Source: Pseudoclavibacter sp. RFBB5
GTDB taxonomy: Bacteria; Actinomycetota; Actinomycetes; Actinomycetales; Microbacteriaceae
NCBI RefSeq assembly: GCF_002931555.1
Contig: NZ_PSTZ01000006.1
Span: 1-64,000, forward strand
DNA length: 64,000 bases
Reading direction: 5' to 3'
Positions within the stretch are counted from its first letter, which is position 1. Each line of letters begins with the position of its first letter. Positions 52,063-62,919 of the stretch are shown one piece after another. The notes beneath the pieces are model-generated. The model searched no databases and was not told the origin of the DNA. It was given only the letters and a program-made list of their open reading frames with translations. Made by a program: the position numbers and the translations under genes.

Positions 52063-52914
52063 CTAGATGCAGAGCTCCGGCCCGAGGTCGATCGTCTGCC
52101 CGTCCGCCGTCATCGTCGCGAGCCCGCACCAGCGCTCGCTGGTCTGCGGGCTGATGCCGAGCGTCGTGTACACGGACTGCACGTCGTAGGCGGAGACCGA
52201 CTGGCCGCGCTCAGAGTCGCGGTCGACGGCGGGGTACACCGACATCGTGAGCTCGTTTCCCGCCGCCGCTCCGTCGTACCTCGTGACCCGGCCCCAGACG
52301 GCCTTGCAGCTCGTCGAGTACATCAGCTGCACCTGCGTCTCGCGCTCCCGCATCTCGCTGGCTGCGACCACCGCGTCGTCACGGCAGACCGTCTGCATGG
52401 GGTCCAGTCCGTCGGAGATCCCCGCGTACGGGTCATCCGCAGTCTGCAGCTGGCCGACACCGAACCAGATCCCGCTTGTCACGGCTGCGGACATGAGAGC
52501 GGCGGCTGCTGCCGTGGTCAGCAGTCTGCGCTTCGTGATGGGAGGCGGCAGGGGCACCGGCGCCTCAGGACCAGGCGACGGTGCGTCCGCGCTCCCCTCC
52601 GCGGTGCCTGGCCCCACGAGCGTGGGTCCGCCCGCCGTCTGCTCGGGGGCCACGGGCACGGCCTGGACGCTCGGCGGGGAGACGAGCTCGCTGCGACGCT
52701 CGAGCCAGGGGGCCGGATCGGCGCCCAGTGCCGTGACCAGACGCTCCACGGTCTTCGCCGTCGGCAGTCGCTGACCGCCAAGGGCGTCTCCGACCACGCT
52801 CTTCGAGATCCCGGCCGTCTCCGCGAGCCGCATGATGGTGGGCCTGCCGGCCTCTTCGCGAAGCGATTGGAGATCGGACGCGAACCGGGCGGGGGAATCT
52901 CGGATGTCGCTCAC
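52063..52914 (-). CDS. Membrane-anchored HTH protein (XRE-type HTH, TM, DUF2690-like domain)
   Basis: 283 residues. N-terminal Cro/C1-type HTH (about 12-60: REEAGRPTIMRLAETAGISK, SVVGDALGGQRLPTAKTVERL), Pro/Ala/Gly linker, TM (about 133-155, LLTTAAAAALMSAAVTSGIWF), and an extracytoplasmic domain with TVCRDDAVVAASEMRERE, LMYSTSCKAVWGRVTRYDG and a terminal Cys, like the DUF2690 modules of streptomycete HTH proteins. Start is GTG 52914 with GAGGGAGG six bases upstream; longer ATG starts lack such a site. It may sense envelope state and act on DNA; inferred from architecture. Confidence 0.78.
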   Translation of the reverse strand: MSDIRDSPARFASDLQSLREEAGRPTIMRLAETAGISKSVVGDALGGQRLPTAKTVERLVTALGADPAPWLERRSELVSPPSVQAVPVAPEQTAGGPTLVGPGTAEGSADAPSPGPEAPVPLPPPITKRRLLTTAAAAALMSAAVTSGIWFGVGQLQTADDPYAGISDGLDPMQTVCRDDAVVAASEMRERETQVQLMYSTSCKAVWGRVTRYDGAAAGNELTMSVYPAVDRDSERGQSVSAYDVQSVYTTLGISPQTSERWCGLATMTADGQTIDLGPELCI

Positions 52915-53013
52915 GCGCTGCCTCCCTCGTGAGCATCTTCGCTCGTCGGCGATGGACATGGTCAAATTACCAGAGCCACGCATCTCCCCAGAGGGGTTGT
53001 CGGAGGCCCGACG

Positions 53014-53019
53014 TACACT
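53014..53019 (+). promoter_or_regulatory. -10 element, leaderless mnmA
   Basis: TACACT six bases before GTG 53026. Confidence 0.45.
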
Positions 53020-53025
53020 TATCCG

Positions 53026-54218
53026 GTGAAAGTTCTAGCCGCCATGAGCGGCGGGGTCGATTCCGCCGTCGCAGCAGCCCGAGCCGTCGAGGCAGGGCAC
53101 GAAGTGATCGGCGTGCACCTCGCGCTCTCCCGAATGCCCGGCACCCTCCGCACAGGTTCGCGCGGGTGCTGCACCATCGAGGACTCGATGGATGCGCGCC
53201 GCGCCGCCGACCTCCTCGGCATCCCGTTCTACGTCTGGGACTTCTCCGAGCGGTTCAAGCTCGACGTGGTCGACGACTTCATCGCCGAGTACAGCGCTGG
53301 TCGCACGCCGAACCCCTGCATGCGCTGCAACGAGAAGATCAAGTTCGCGGCCCTGCTCGAGAAGGCCATCGACCTCGGGTTCGACGCCGTCTGCACGGGC
53401 CACTACGCGACGCTGGAGACGGGGCCGGACGGGCTGGTCGAGCTGCACCGGGCGAGCGCCTGGGCCAAGGACCAGTCGTACGTGCTCGGCGTGCTCACGC
53501 AGCAGCAGCTGGAGCACTGCTACTTCCCGCTCGGAGACACCCCGTCGAAGGACCTGATCCGAGCCGAAGCGGCCGAGCGCGGCATCAGCGTCGCGCAGAA
53601 GCCTGACTCGCACGACATCTGCTTCATCCCGGATGGCGACACCAGGGGATGGCTCGGCGATCGCATCGGCACCGCGACTGGCCAGGTGGTCGACAGTGCA
53701 GGCACGACGCTCGGCGAGCACGACGGTGCGACGGCCTACACGGTCGGTCAGCGCAAGGGGCTCCGCCTCGGCGTGCCAGCTCCCGACGGCAAGCCTCGGT
53801 TCGTGCTCGAGATCCGTCCGAAGACCAACGAGGTCGTTGTCGGGCCGAAGGAAGCGCTGAGGATCGCCGAGATCGCGGGCCAGCGGATGAGCTGGACGGG
53901 GGCCGCGAAGTCGGAGACCGACGGCGAGTTCCGCTGCGACGTGCAGATCCGTGCGCACGCCGACCCGGTGCCCGCAACCGCGCGGATTCACGCCAGCGCT
54001 GAGAGTACCCGCGACGACGCGACCATCCCTGGCGTCGAGTGGAGTGTCAGCGTGGATGAGCCCCTCGTCGGCGTCGCGCCGGGCCAGACGGCAGTCGTCT
54101 ACGTCGGCACGCGCGTGCTCGGCCAGTTCACGATCGACCGCACAGTGAGCGCCGTGCAGACCGGTGAGACAGCGGCGGGTTCTGCCGAGACACGCAGCGC
54201 AGATGAGCAGGAGGCGGC

Positions 54219-54222
<4 letters not shown>
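53026..54222 (+). CDS. mnmA: tRNA-specific 2-thiouridylase MnmA
   Basis: Thiolates U34 of tRNA-Lys/Glu/Gln using ATP and desulfurase-derived sulfur. 398 residues. PP-loop [15 protein letters not shown] (about 5-19), catalytic Cys in [12 protein letters not shown] (about C98) and [15 protein letters not shown] (about C199), [15 protein letters not shown] in the central domain. The C-terminal beta-barrel is intact, followed by an acidic tail. GTG 53026 begins [10 protein letters not shown]. It overlaps the next gene by 4 nt. Its desulfurase partner is displaced 6.5 kb upstream. Confidence 0.95.
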
Positions 54223-57070
<2,848 letters not shown>

Positions 57071-57071
57071 G

Positions 57072-57086
57072 GGACCCGCAGGGTCC
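57072..57086 (+). terminator. Short hairpin after ligA
   Basis: 6-bp stem GGACCC / GGGTCC with a GCA loop, directly after the stop. Weak. Confidence 0.4.
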
Positions 57087-57130
57087 GACGACCAGGAGCG
57101 GACTCCGAGGCTGCGGCCCGGTCGCTCGGC

Positions 57131-57136
57131 TACAGT
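57131..57136 (+). promoter_or_regulatory. Candidate -10 of the 57180 gene
   Basis: TACAGT about 44 bp before ATG 57180; the leader would contain the GCGGAGGAA site. Confidence 0.4.
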
Positions 57137-57179
57137 GTGCAGGCCGTGGCATCGGCTCGCCGCGGAGGAACGGGGAACC

Positions 57180-59399
57180 ATGCTCAGCGTGAGCTTGCAA
57201 GATCTGGCGGACGACGCCGCCATCCTCCACTTCGACGCGCACGCGCAGCTCACGGAGCGGCTCGGCGACGCCGGATGGGATGTCGATTTGACTGCTCCGT
57301 CGATCACGTACCAGACCCAGCCGAGCCCGACGGTGCTCCCGGTCCAGCTCATCGGCAGCGTCGCCCAGAGCGCGGGCACGTGGATGTGGGGTTGGAACAA
57401 CGTCAACAACTTCCCGGAACAGGCCATCGCGCTCGCCGGACGGGTGCGTTCGTTTGTGCTCGATGGCGGGCCGGAGCAGCTGTCGTCCTCCGTGGTGAAG
57501 ACCGACGAGGCCGCGCCGCTCCTGCTGGTCCTTGCAGCGAAGGCCCTCACACGATCGCGCGACAGCGTCGTCCTCGAGGCCGCGCCCGGCGTGCAGGTGC
57601 ACCTCATGGTGCAAGCGGGGCCAGACACGGCGACGACCGCCGAGCGAGCGACGCGCGCCATCCTGGATGCACTGGATGCCGGGGTCCTGGGCGACCACGT
57701 GCGTGCCCTCCACGCGTATGCGGCACGCAGCGAGTCGCAGCTCAGCCGCACGGGCGCGTCCAGTTACGAGCTCTCCACGAGTGCCGGCAGCGTCGAGATC
57801 ACCCTCGACGACGCGCAGCGGATCCTGGTCGCTCGCGTGACCCCGGAGGCGACCGCCGACAGCAGCGAGCCCGAGATCGTGCCGGAGAGCGTGCCGGACA
57901 GCACATCGGGCAGCCTGTCCGAGAGCACATCGGGCAGCCTGTCCGAGGTGGCGCCCGAGCGCACGTCTGACGTCGCTCCGTCGGCCGAACCAGCTCAGGT
58001 GTCGCCCGAAGAGCAACCGGCCACCGAGGTTGTTCCGGACCAGCAGCCGACGGCTGATCACACGCCGCAGTTCGAGCACACGCCGACTCCGGAACCGGGG
58101 GTGAAACTCGACCACGCACCGAGCGATGCACCTCCGGCTCCGTTGCACGAGCTGCAGACCACGGAGGCGCAGCCTGCGCCTGTTCCTGTCGTACCGCCCG
58201 CTGGGCTCCCGACACCACCTCCGCCTGTCGTACCCGCATCGGCCCCGTACGTCGAATCGCCGCAGCGCGCAGAGCAGCGAGCAGAGACCGCTGCGCCCCC
58301 GTCCGCGGGGCTTCCACCGGCATCAGGAACGGCTCAGCCTCAGGCCGCGGCTCCCGGCGCCCCCTGGCAGCCGTTCGACGCTTCGCCCCGCTGGGAACGG
58401 ACCCCGCCATCGGCCGTCGCCCCACCTGTCGGCGGCCCCCCTCCCGTTCCAGCACCTGCGCCAGGTGAGGGCGCAGCACAGGGCTTCCTTCCGCCGCACC
58501 TCGCGAACCCGCCCCAGGGTGCCCAGGCCGGAAACCCTGTCCCGCCCTCGCAAGCAGGCCCGTCAGCTCCCTTCGGGCGTCCTCCGCAGCAGGGGCAGCA
58601 CGGCCAGCCCACGCAGCCAGGCCAGCCGAATCACTTCGGCCAACCCAACCAGCAGCCCATGCAGCCTGGCCAGCCGAGCGCCTACGGCCAGCCGAGCGCG
58701 TACGGCCAGCCGAGCGCCTATGGCCAGCCGAGCGCGTACGGCCAGCCGAGCGCGTACGGCCAGCCGAGCGCCGTGGGACATCCGGGCCAGCAGTATCCCC
58801 AGCAGGGGCAGGGCGGAAATCACGGCCAGCCGCCGCAAGCCGGGTGGCAGCAGCCTCCCCGGCAGCAGTTCCCGCACACGGGGCAGCCCGGCCAGCCCGG
58901 GAACCCGGGCCCCCAGGGTCAGCCGTGGCAGGGCCAATCCCAGCCGGGTGCCTCCTGGCAGCGCCCGCAGGTACAGCCGCCGGCGTACGGGAACGAGCAG
59001 GGGCGCGCTCAGCAGAACCAGGGCCAGCCGCCGCAGTGGCAACCTGGTCAGCAGCAGGCTCCCGGTAGCCAGCATCCCGGCAACCAGTACCCAGCGCAGC
59101 CCGGAGGCTTCGACCCGAGGCACCAGGGGCAGCCGCAGCAGTTCCCGCCGTCGCGCGCGCCGCAGCAACGTCCGCAGGACGGCGCCTGGAACCGCCAGCA
59201 ACCATACGGTCAGGCGCCACAGGGCCAGCCGCCGTATGGACAGAACCCACAAAGGCAGGGTCCGTATCCCGGCCAGGCTCCGCAGCAGGGGCCGAACCAG
59301 GGGCAGCACCCTCAGCCGGGCCAGCCCGGGTACGATCCACGCTGGCCTGGCAACGGCCAGCCGCCCTGGCCACCCCAGCAGCAGCCACCACGCCAGTAG
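57180..59399 (+). CDS. DUF6882-like N-domain protein with long Gln/Pro/Gly repeat tail
   Basis: 739 residues. N-terminal globular part (about 1-230): FDAHAQLTERLGDAGWDVDL, SVAQSAGTWMWGWNNVNNFPEQA (the W-x-W-x-W-N stretch recalls DUF6882), and an alpha/beta C-terminal half. Then a Glu/Ser/Thr/Pro acidic region (about 237-400) with an exact 8-residue duplication, and about 300 residues dominated by Gln, Pro and Gly (GQPSAYG units, then QPGQPG and QQG motifs). The tail is likely intrinsically disordered and phase-separating or a flexible tether. No signal peptide or TM, so cytoplasmic. GCGGAGGAA lies upstream of ATG 57180. It splits the usual ligA-gatC neighbourhood. Confidence 0.72.
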   Translation: MLSVSLQDLADDAAILHFDAHAQLTERLGDAGWDVDLTAPSITYQTQPSPTVLPVQLIGSVAQSAGTWMWGWNNVNNFPEQAIALAGRVRSFVLDGGPEQLSSSVVKTDEAAPLLLVLAAKALTRSRDSVVLEAAPGVQVHLMVQAGPDTATTAERATRAILDALDAGVLGDHVRALHAYAARSESQLSRTGASSYELSTSAGSVEITLDDAQRILVARVTPEATADSSEPEIVPESVPDSTSGSLSESTSGSLSEVAPERTSDVAPSAEPAQVSPEEQPATEVVPDQQPTADHTPQFEHTPTPEPGVKLDHAPSDAPPAPLHELQTTEAQPAPVPVVPPAGLPTPPPPVVPASAPYVESPQRAEQRAETAAPPSAGLPPASGTAQPQAAAPGAPWQPFDASPRWERTPPSAVAPPVGGPPPVPAPAPGEGAAQGFLPPHLANPPQGAQAGNPVPPSQAGPSAPFGRPPQQGQHGQPTQPGQPNHFGQPNQQPMQPGQPSAYGQPSAYGQPSAYGQPSAYGQPSAYGQPSAVGHPGQQYPQQGQGGNHGQPPQAGWQQPPRQQFPHTGQPGQPGNPGPQGQPWQGQSQPGASWQRPQVQPPAYGNEQGRAQQNQGQPPQWQPGQQQAPGSQHPGNQYPAQPGGFDPRHQGQPQQFPPSRAPQQRPQDGAWNRQQPYGQAPQGQPPYGQNPQRQGPYPGQAPQQGPNQGQHPQPGQPGYDPRWPGNGQPPWPPQQQPPRQ
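57900..57947 (+). repeat. Exact 24-bp direct duplication
   Basis: AGCACATCGGGCAGCCTG plus TCCGAG occurs twice without a mismatch (57900-57923, 57924-57947), encoding STSGSLSE twice. Confidence 0.85.
58671..58778 (+). repeat. Six tandem 18-bp repeats
   Basis: CAGCCGAGCGCSTAYGGC units in tandem, differing only at synonymous positions until the last (GTGGGA end), encoding QPSAYG x5 then QPSAVG. Recent slippage or unequal crossover. Confidence 0.9.
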
Positions 59400-59434
59400 T
59401 CAGCAGCGAGCACGGCCGAGCCCTGGGCGCGGCC

Positions 59435-59440
59435 TAGACT
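59435..59440 (+). promoter_or_regulatory. -10 element of gatCAB
   Basis: TAGACT about 34 bp before ATG 59475; leader of about 28 nt with a CGGAGA ribosome site. Confidence 0.45.
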
Positions 59441-59474
59441 TGTCCAGCCCTGGCCGACGCACTATCGGAGACGA

Positions 59475-59774
59475 ATGACCGACATCACTGCCGCCGACGT
59501 TGAGCACCTCGCTCAGCTCGCACGCATCGACCTCGCAGACGGCGAGATCGAGCGCGTCACCGGCGAACTCATCGAAATCCAGCACCTGATCCAGAAAGTG
59601 CAGGAGGTGGCGACCCCCGACGTGGACGTGACGACGCATCCGATCGCCATGCACAATGTGACACGTGCAGACGAGGTCGGCGAACCGCTCGACCGCGATG
59701 CTGCGCTCGCAGGAGCGCCGGACAGCGACGGGACACGATTCCGTGTCACCGCGATCCTGGGAGAAGAGCAGTGA
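59475..59774 (+). CDS. gatC: Asp-tRNA(Asn)/Glu-tRNA(Gln) amidotransferase subunit C
   Basis: Small stabilising subunit of the GatCAB amidotransferase that makes Gln-tRNA(Gln) (and Asn-tRNA(Asn)) by transamidation. 99 residues. Typical [32 protein letters not shown] start and [11 protein letters not shown] segment; C-terminal [17 protein letters not shown]. Overlaps gatA by a GTGA junction. Implies that this organism relies on the indirect route for Gln-tRNA or Asn-tRNA. Confidence 0.95.
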   Translation: MTDITAADVEHLAQLARIDLADGEIERVTGELIEIQHLIQKVQEVATPDVDVTTHPIAMHNVTRADEVGEPLDRDAALAGAPDSDGTRFRVTAILGEEQ

Positions 59775-61297
59775 CCGCCGACATCACGCGCCTGAGCGCG
59801 ACCGACCTGGCGGCGGCGATCGCGGCCGGCACCATCAGCTCCATCGAAGCGACCACCGCACACCTCGAGCGCATCGAGGCTGTCGACGGTGACGTCCACG
59901 CGTTCCTCCACGTCGACGCCGACGCCTCGCTTGCCGCCGCGGGACGTGTCGACGCGAAGCGGCAGGCCGGCGAGAAGCTCGCTCCGCTGGCTGGCGTCCC
60001 CGTCGCCGTCAAGGACAACATCGCCACGAAGGGCACGCCGACGACCGCCGGCTCCCGCATCCTCGAGGGCTGGGTGCCGCCGTACGACGCGACCGTCGTC
60101 GAGCGCCTCCGCGACAACGACCTCGTCATCATCGGCAAGACCAACCTCGACGAGTTCGCGATGGGCTCCTCCACCGAGCACTCCGCCTACGGTGCCACGC
60201 ACAACCCGTGGGACCTCGAGCGCATTCCCGGCGGTTCAGGTGGAGGCTCCGCCGCTGCCGTCGCCGCCTACGAGGCGCCGCTCGCTCTCGGAACCGACAC
60301 CGGTGGATCCATCCGTCAGCCTGCATCCGTCACGGGCACCGTGGGCATGAAGCCCACCTACGGCGGCGTCAGCCGCTATGGGGCGCTCGCGCTCGGATCC
60401 TCGCTCGACCAGATCGGGCCGGCAGCACGCAACGTGCTCGACACGGCCGCCCTCCACGACGTGCTCGCGGGCCACGACCGCCGCGACTCCACCTCGCTCA
60501 CGGGGGAGTGGCCGTCCTTCACCGACGCAGCTCTTGCGGGCCGCAATGAGGACTCCGTTCGCGGACTCCGTATCGGTGTGCCCAAGCAGATCGCCGACGG
60601 GGCGGGCTTCGAACCCGGGGTCACCCAGCGCTTCCAGGAGGCGCTTGCCGCGCTCGAGGAACGCGGTGCGGTCGTCTCGTGGATCGAGACGCCGCACTTC
60701 GAGTACGCCGTCGCCGCGTACTACCTGATCATGCCCGCGGAAGCATCGAGCAATCTCGCTCGCTACGACTCCGTGCGCTTCGGGCTGCGGGTCACGGACG
60801 CCTCCGCCACAACCGTCGAGAAGGTCATGTCGGCGACGCGAAGCAAGGGCTTCGGTGACGAGGCCAAGCGCCGCATCCTCCTCGGGACCTACGCGCTCTC
60901 GGCCGGCTACTACGACGCCTTCTACGGGTCGGCCCAGAAGGTGCGCACGCTCGTGCAGCAGGACTTCGCCGCCGCCTTCGCCGGTGTCGACGTGCTCGCC
61001 GCGCCCACGTCGCCGACCACGGCCTACAAGCTCGGCGAGAAGGCAGAGGACCCGACGGCCATGTACCTCGCCGACCTCACGACCATCCCCGCCAACCTCG
61101 CTGGCGTCCCCGGCATCTCCGTGCCCGGCGGACTCGCGCCCGAGAACGGGCTGCCGGTCGGCATCCAGTTCATGGCGGCCGCCCGCGACGACGCACGCCT
61201 CTACACCGTGGCTGCGGCGCTCGAACAGACTCTCGAAGACCGATGGGGCGGACCCCTGCTCGCGCAGGCCCCCCAGCTGAAGGCAGGTGCACGCTGA
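59771..61297 (+). CDS. gatA: Asp-tRNA(Asn)/Glu-tRNA(Gln) amidotransferase subunit A
   Basis: Amidase subunit that liberates ammonia from glutamine. 508 residues. Ser-cisSer-Lys triad visible: Lys in [20 protein letters not shown] (about K83), Ser in [14 protein letters not shown] (about S158) and Ser in [16 protein letters not shown] (about S182). [18 protein letters not shown] is the glutamine-pocket region. Start GTG 59771 overlaps gatC; its stop overlaps the gatB ATG (TGATG). Length normal. Confidence 0.96.
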   Translation: MTADITRLSATDLAAAIAAGTISSIEATTAHLERIEAVDGDVHAFLHVDADASLAAAGRVDAKRQAGEKLAPLAGVPVAVKDNIATKGTPTTAGSRILEGWVPPYDATVVERLRDNDLVIIGKTNLDEFAMGSSTEHSAYGATHNPWDLERIPGGSGGGSAAAVAAYEAPLALGTDTGGSIRQPASVTGTVGMKPTYGGVSRYGALALGSSLDQIGPAARNVLDTAALHDVLAGHDRRDSTSLTGEWPSFTDAALAGRNEDSVRGLRIGVPKQIADGAGFEPGVTQRFQEALAALEERGAVVSWIETPHFEYAVAAYYLIMPAEASSNLARYDSVRFGLRVTDASATTVEKVMSATRSKGFGDEAKRRILLGTYALSAGYYDAFYGSAQKVRTLVQQDFAAAFAGVDVLAAPTSPTTAYKLGEKAEDPTAMYLADLTTIPANLAGVPGISVPGGLAPENGLPVGIQFMAAARDDARLYTVAAALEQTLEDRWGGPLLAQAPQLKAGAR

Positions 61298-62811
61298 TGG
61301 CCAAGCCAGAGCTGATGGACTACGACCGCGCGCTCGAACTCTACGAGCCCGTCATCGGTCTCGAGGTGCACGTCGAACTCGGCACCAAGACCAAGATGTT
61401 CTCCGACACCCCGAACCACTCGGGGAACGAGGTCGGCGGCGAGCCGAACACCAACATCGGGCCGGTCGACCTCGGCCTTCCCGGGACGCTGCCCGTCGTC
61501 AACGAGCAGGCTGTGCGCTACTCGATCGCGCTCGGGCTCGCCCTCAACTGCGAGATCGCCGAGGTCTCGGGCTTCGCGCGGAAGAACTACTTCTACCCCG
61601 ACAACCCGAAGAACTATCAGATCTCGCAGTATGACGACCCCATCGCCTTCGACGGCGAGGTCGAGGTCGAGCTGGAGGACGGCACCGTCTTCCACGTTCC
61701 GATCGAGCGCGCGCACATGGAAGAGGATGCGGGCAAGCTCACGCACGTCGGTGGCTCGACGGGCCGCATCCAGGGCGCCGAGTACTCGCTCGTCGACTAC
61801 AACCGCGCCGGTGTGCCACTCGTCGAGATCGTGACCCGGCCCATCTTCGGTGGGGAGGCGCAGACGCCGCAGCTCGCGGCGGCGTACGTCTCGACGATCC
61901 GCGACATCGTCCGCGCGCTCGGCGTCTCCGAGGCTCGCATGGAGCGTGGCAACCTCCGCTGCGACGCCAATGTCTCGCTCCGCCCGCGGGGCGAGGAGAA
62001 GCTCGGCACGCGCACGGAGACGAAGAACGTCAACTCGTTCAGGTCGATCGAGCGCGCAGTCCGGTACGAGATCCAGCGCCAGGCTGCGCTCCTCGCGGCT
62101 GGCGGGAGCATCACGCAGGAGACCCGGCACTGGCACGAGGACACGGGACGCACCTCATCCGGTCGTCCGAAGTCCGACGCCGACGACTACCGATACTTCC
62201 CTGAGCCCGACCTCATGCCGCTGCGCCCCAGCCGTGAGCTCGTCGAGGAGCTTCGCGCGACGCTTCCCGAGGCGCCCGTCGCCCGCCGCCGCCGCCTCAA
62301 GGCGGAGTGGGGCTTCGCCGACCAGGAGTTCCAGGACATCGCCAACGCGGGGCTTCTCGAGGTCGTCGATGCGACCGTCGCGGCTGGCGCGACGGCCGCT
62401 GGCGCCAAGAAGTGGTGGATGGGCGAGCTCTCGCGCATCGCCAACGACCGCGGAGTGCAGGCCACGGACCTCGCGACCCCGCGGCAGATCGCCGAGCTCG
62501 ACGGTCTGATCACGGCAGGCACGGTCAACGACCGACTCGCGCGCGAGGTGCTCGAGGGAGTGCTCGCGGGTGAGGGATCTCCCGCAGAGGTCGTCGAATC
62601 GCGCGGACTCGCCGTCGTCAGCGATGACGGGCCTCTCATCGAGGCCATCGACGCGGCACTTGCGCAGCAGCCCGACGTCCTCGCGAAGATCCGCGACGGC
62701 AAGGTGCAGGCGGCAGGTGCGGTCATCGGCGCCGTGATGAAGGCGATGCGGGGCAAGGCAGACGCCGCGCGCGTGCGAGAGCTCGTTCTCGAGCGCGCCC
62801 AGAGCTCCTAG
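61297..62811 (+). CDS. gatB: Asp-tRNA(Asn)/Glu-tRNA(Gln) amidotransferase subunit B
   Basis: Kinase subunit that phosphorylates the misacylated tRNA and transfers ammonia. 504 residues. YEPVIGLEVHVELGTKTKMF, FYPDNPKNYQISQYDDPIA, MEEDAGKLTHVG, RAGVPLVEIVTRP and RCDANVSLRPRGEEKLGTRTE mark the cradle domain; helical and YqeY-like tail (LAKIRDGKVQAAGAVIGAVM) at the C-terminus. One zinc-type Cys pair of some GatBs is absent. ATG 61297 overlaps the gatA stop. A 13-bp stem terminator follows. Confidence 0.96.
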   Translation: MAKPELMDYDRALELYEPVIGLEVHVELGTKTKMFSDTPNHSGNEVGGEPNTNIGPVDLGLPGTLPVVNEQAVRYSIALGLALNCEIAEVSGFARKNYFYPDNPKNYQISQYDDPIAFDGEVEVELEDGTVFHVPIERAHMEEDAGKLTHVGGSTGRIQGAEYSLVDYNRAGVPLVEIVTRPIFGGEAQTPQLAAAYVSTIRDIVRALGVSEARMERGNLRCDANVSLRPRGEEKLGTRTETKNVNSFRSIERAVRYEIQRQAALLAAGGSITQETRHWHEDTGRTSSGRPKSDADDYRYFPEPDLMPLRPSRELVEELRATLPEAPVARRRRLKAEWGFADQEFQDIANAGLLEVVDATVAAGATAAGAKKWWMGELSRIANDRGVQATDLATPRQIAELDGLITAGTVNDRLAREVLEGVLAGEGSPAEVVESRGLAVVSDDGPLIEAIDAALAQQPDVLAKIRDGKVQAAGAVIGAVMKAMRGKADAARVRELVLERAQSS

Positions 62812-62857
62812 AGCTCGAACTCGTACACCGGGGAATTGTCGGGCAGGACCTAGGCGC

Positions 62858-62893
62858 CCCTGTGGCTCTGGCGATAGCGTCAGAGCCACAGGG
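62858..62893 (+). terminator. gatCAB terminator
   Basis: Perfect 13-bp stem CCCTGTGGCTCTG / CAGAGCCACAGGG with a 10-nt loop. The loop carries a TAGCGT hexamer, possibly a -10 for the next gene. Confidence 0.75.
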
Positions 62894-62919
62894 CCTCGGT
62901 GAACGGAGCAGTGAATCTC

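Noticed and set aside
57799-59391. 530-codon antisense frame opposite the Gln/Pro/Gly tail
   Set aside because: Ala/Gly/Arg-rich readout of the repeat on the wrong strand; no folded domain or start signal.
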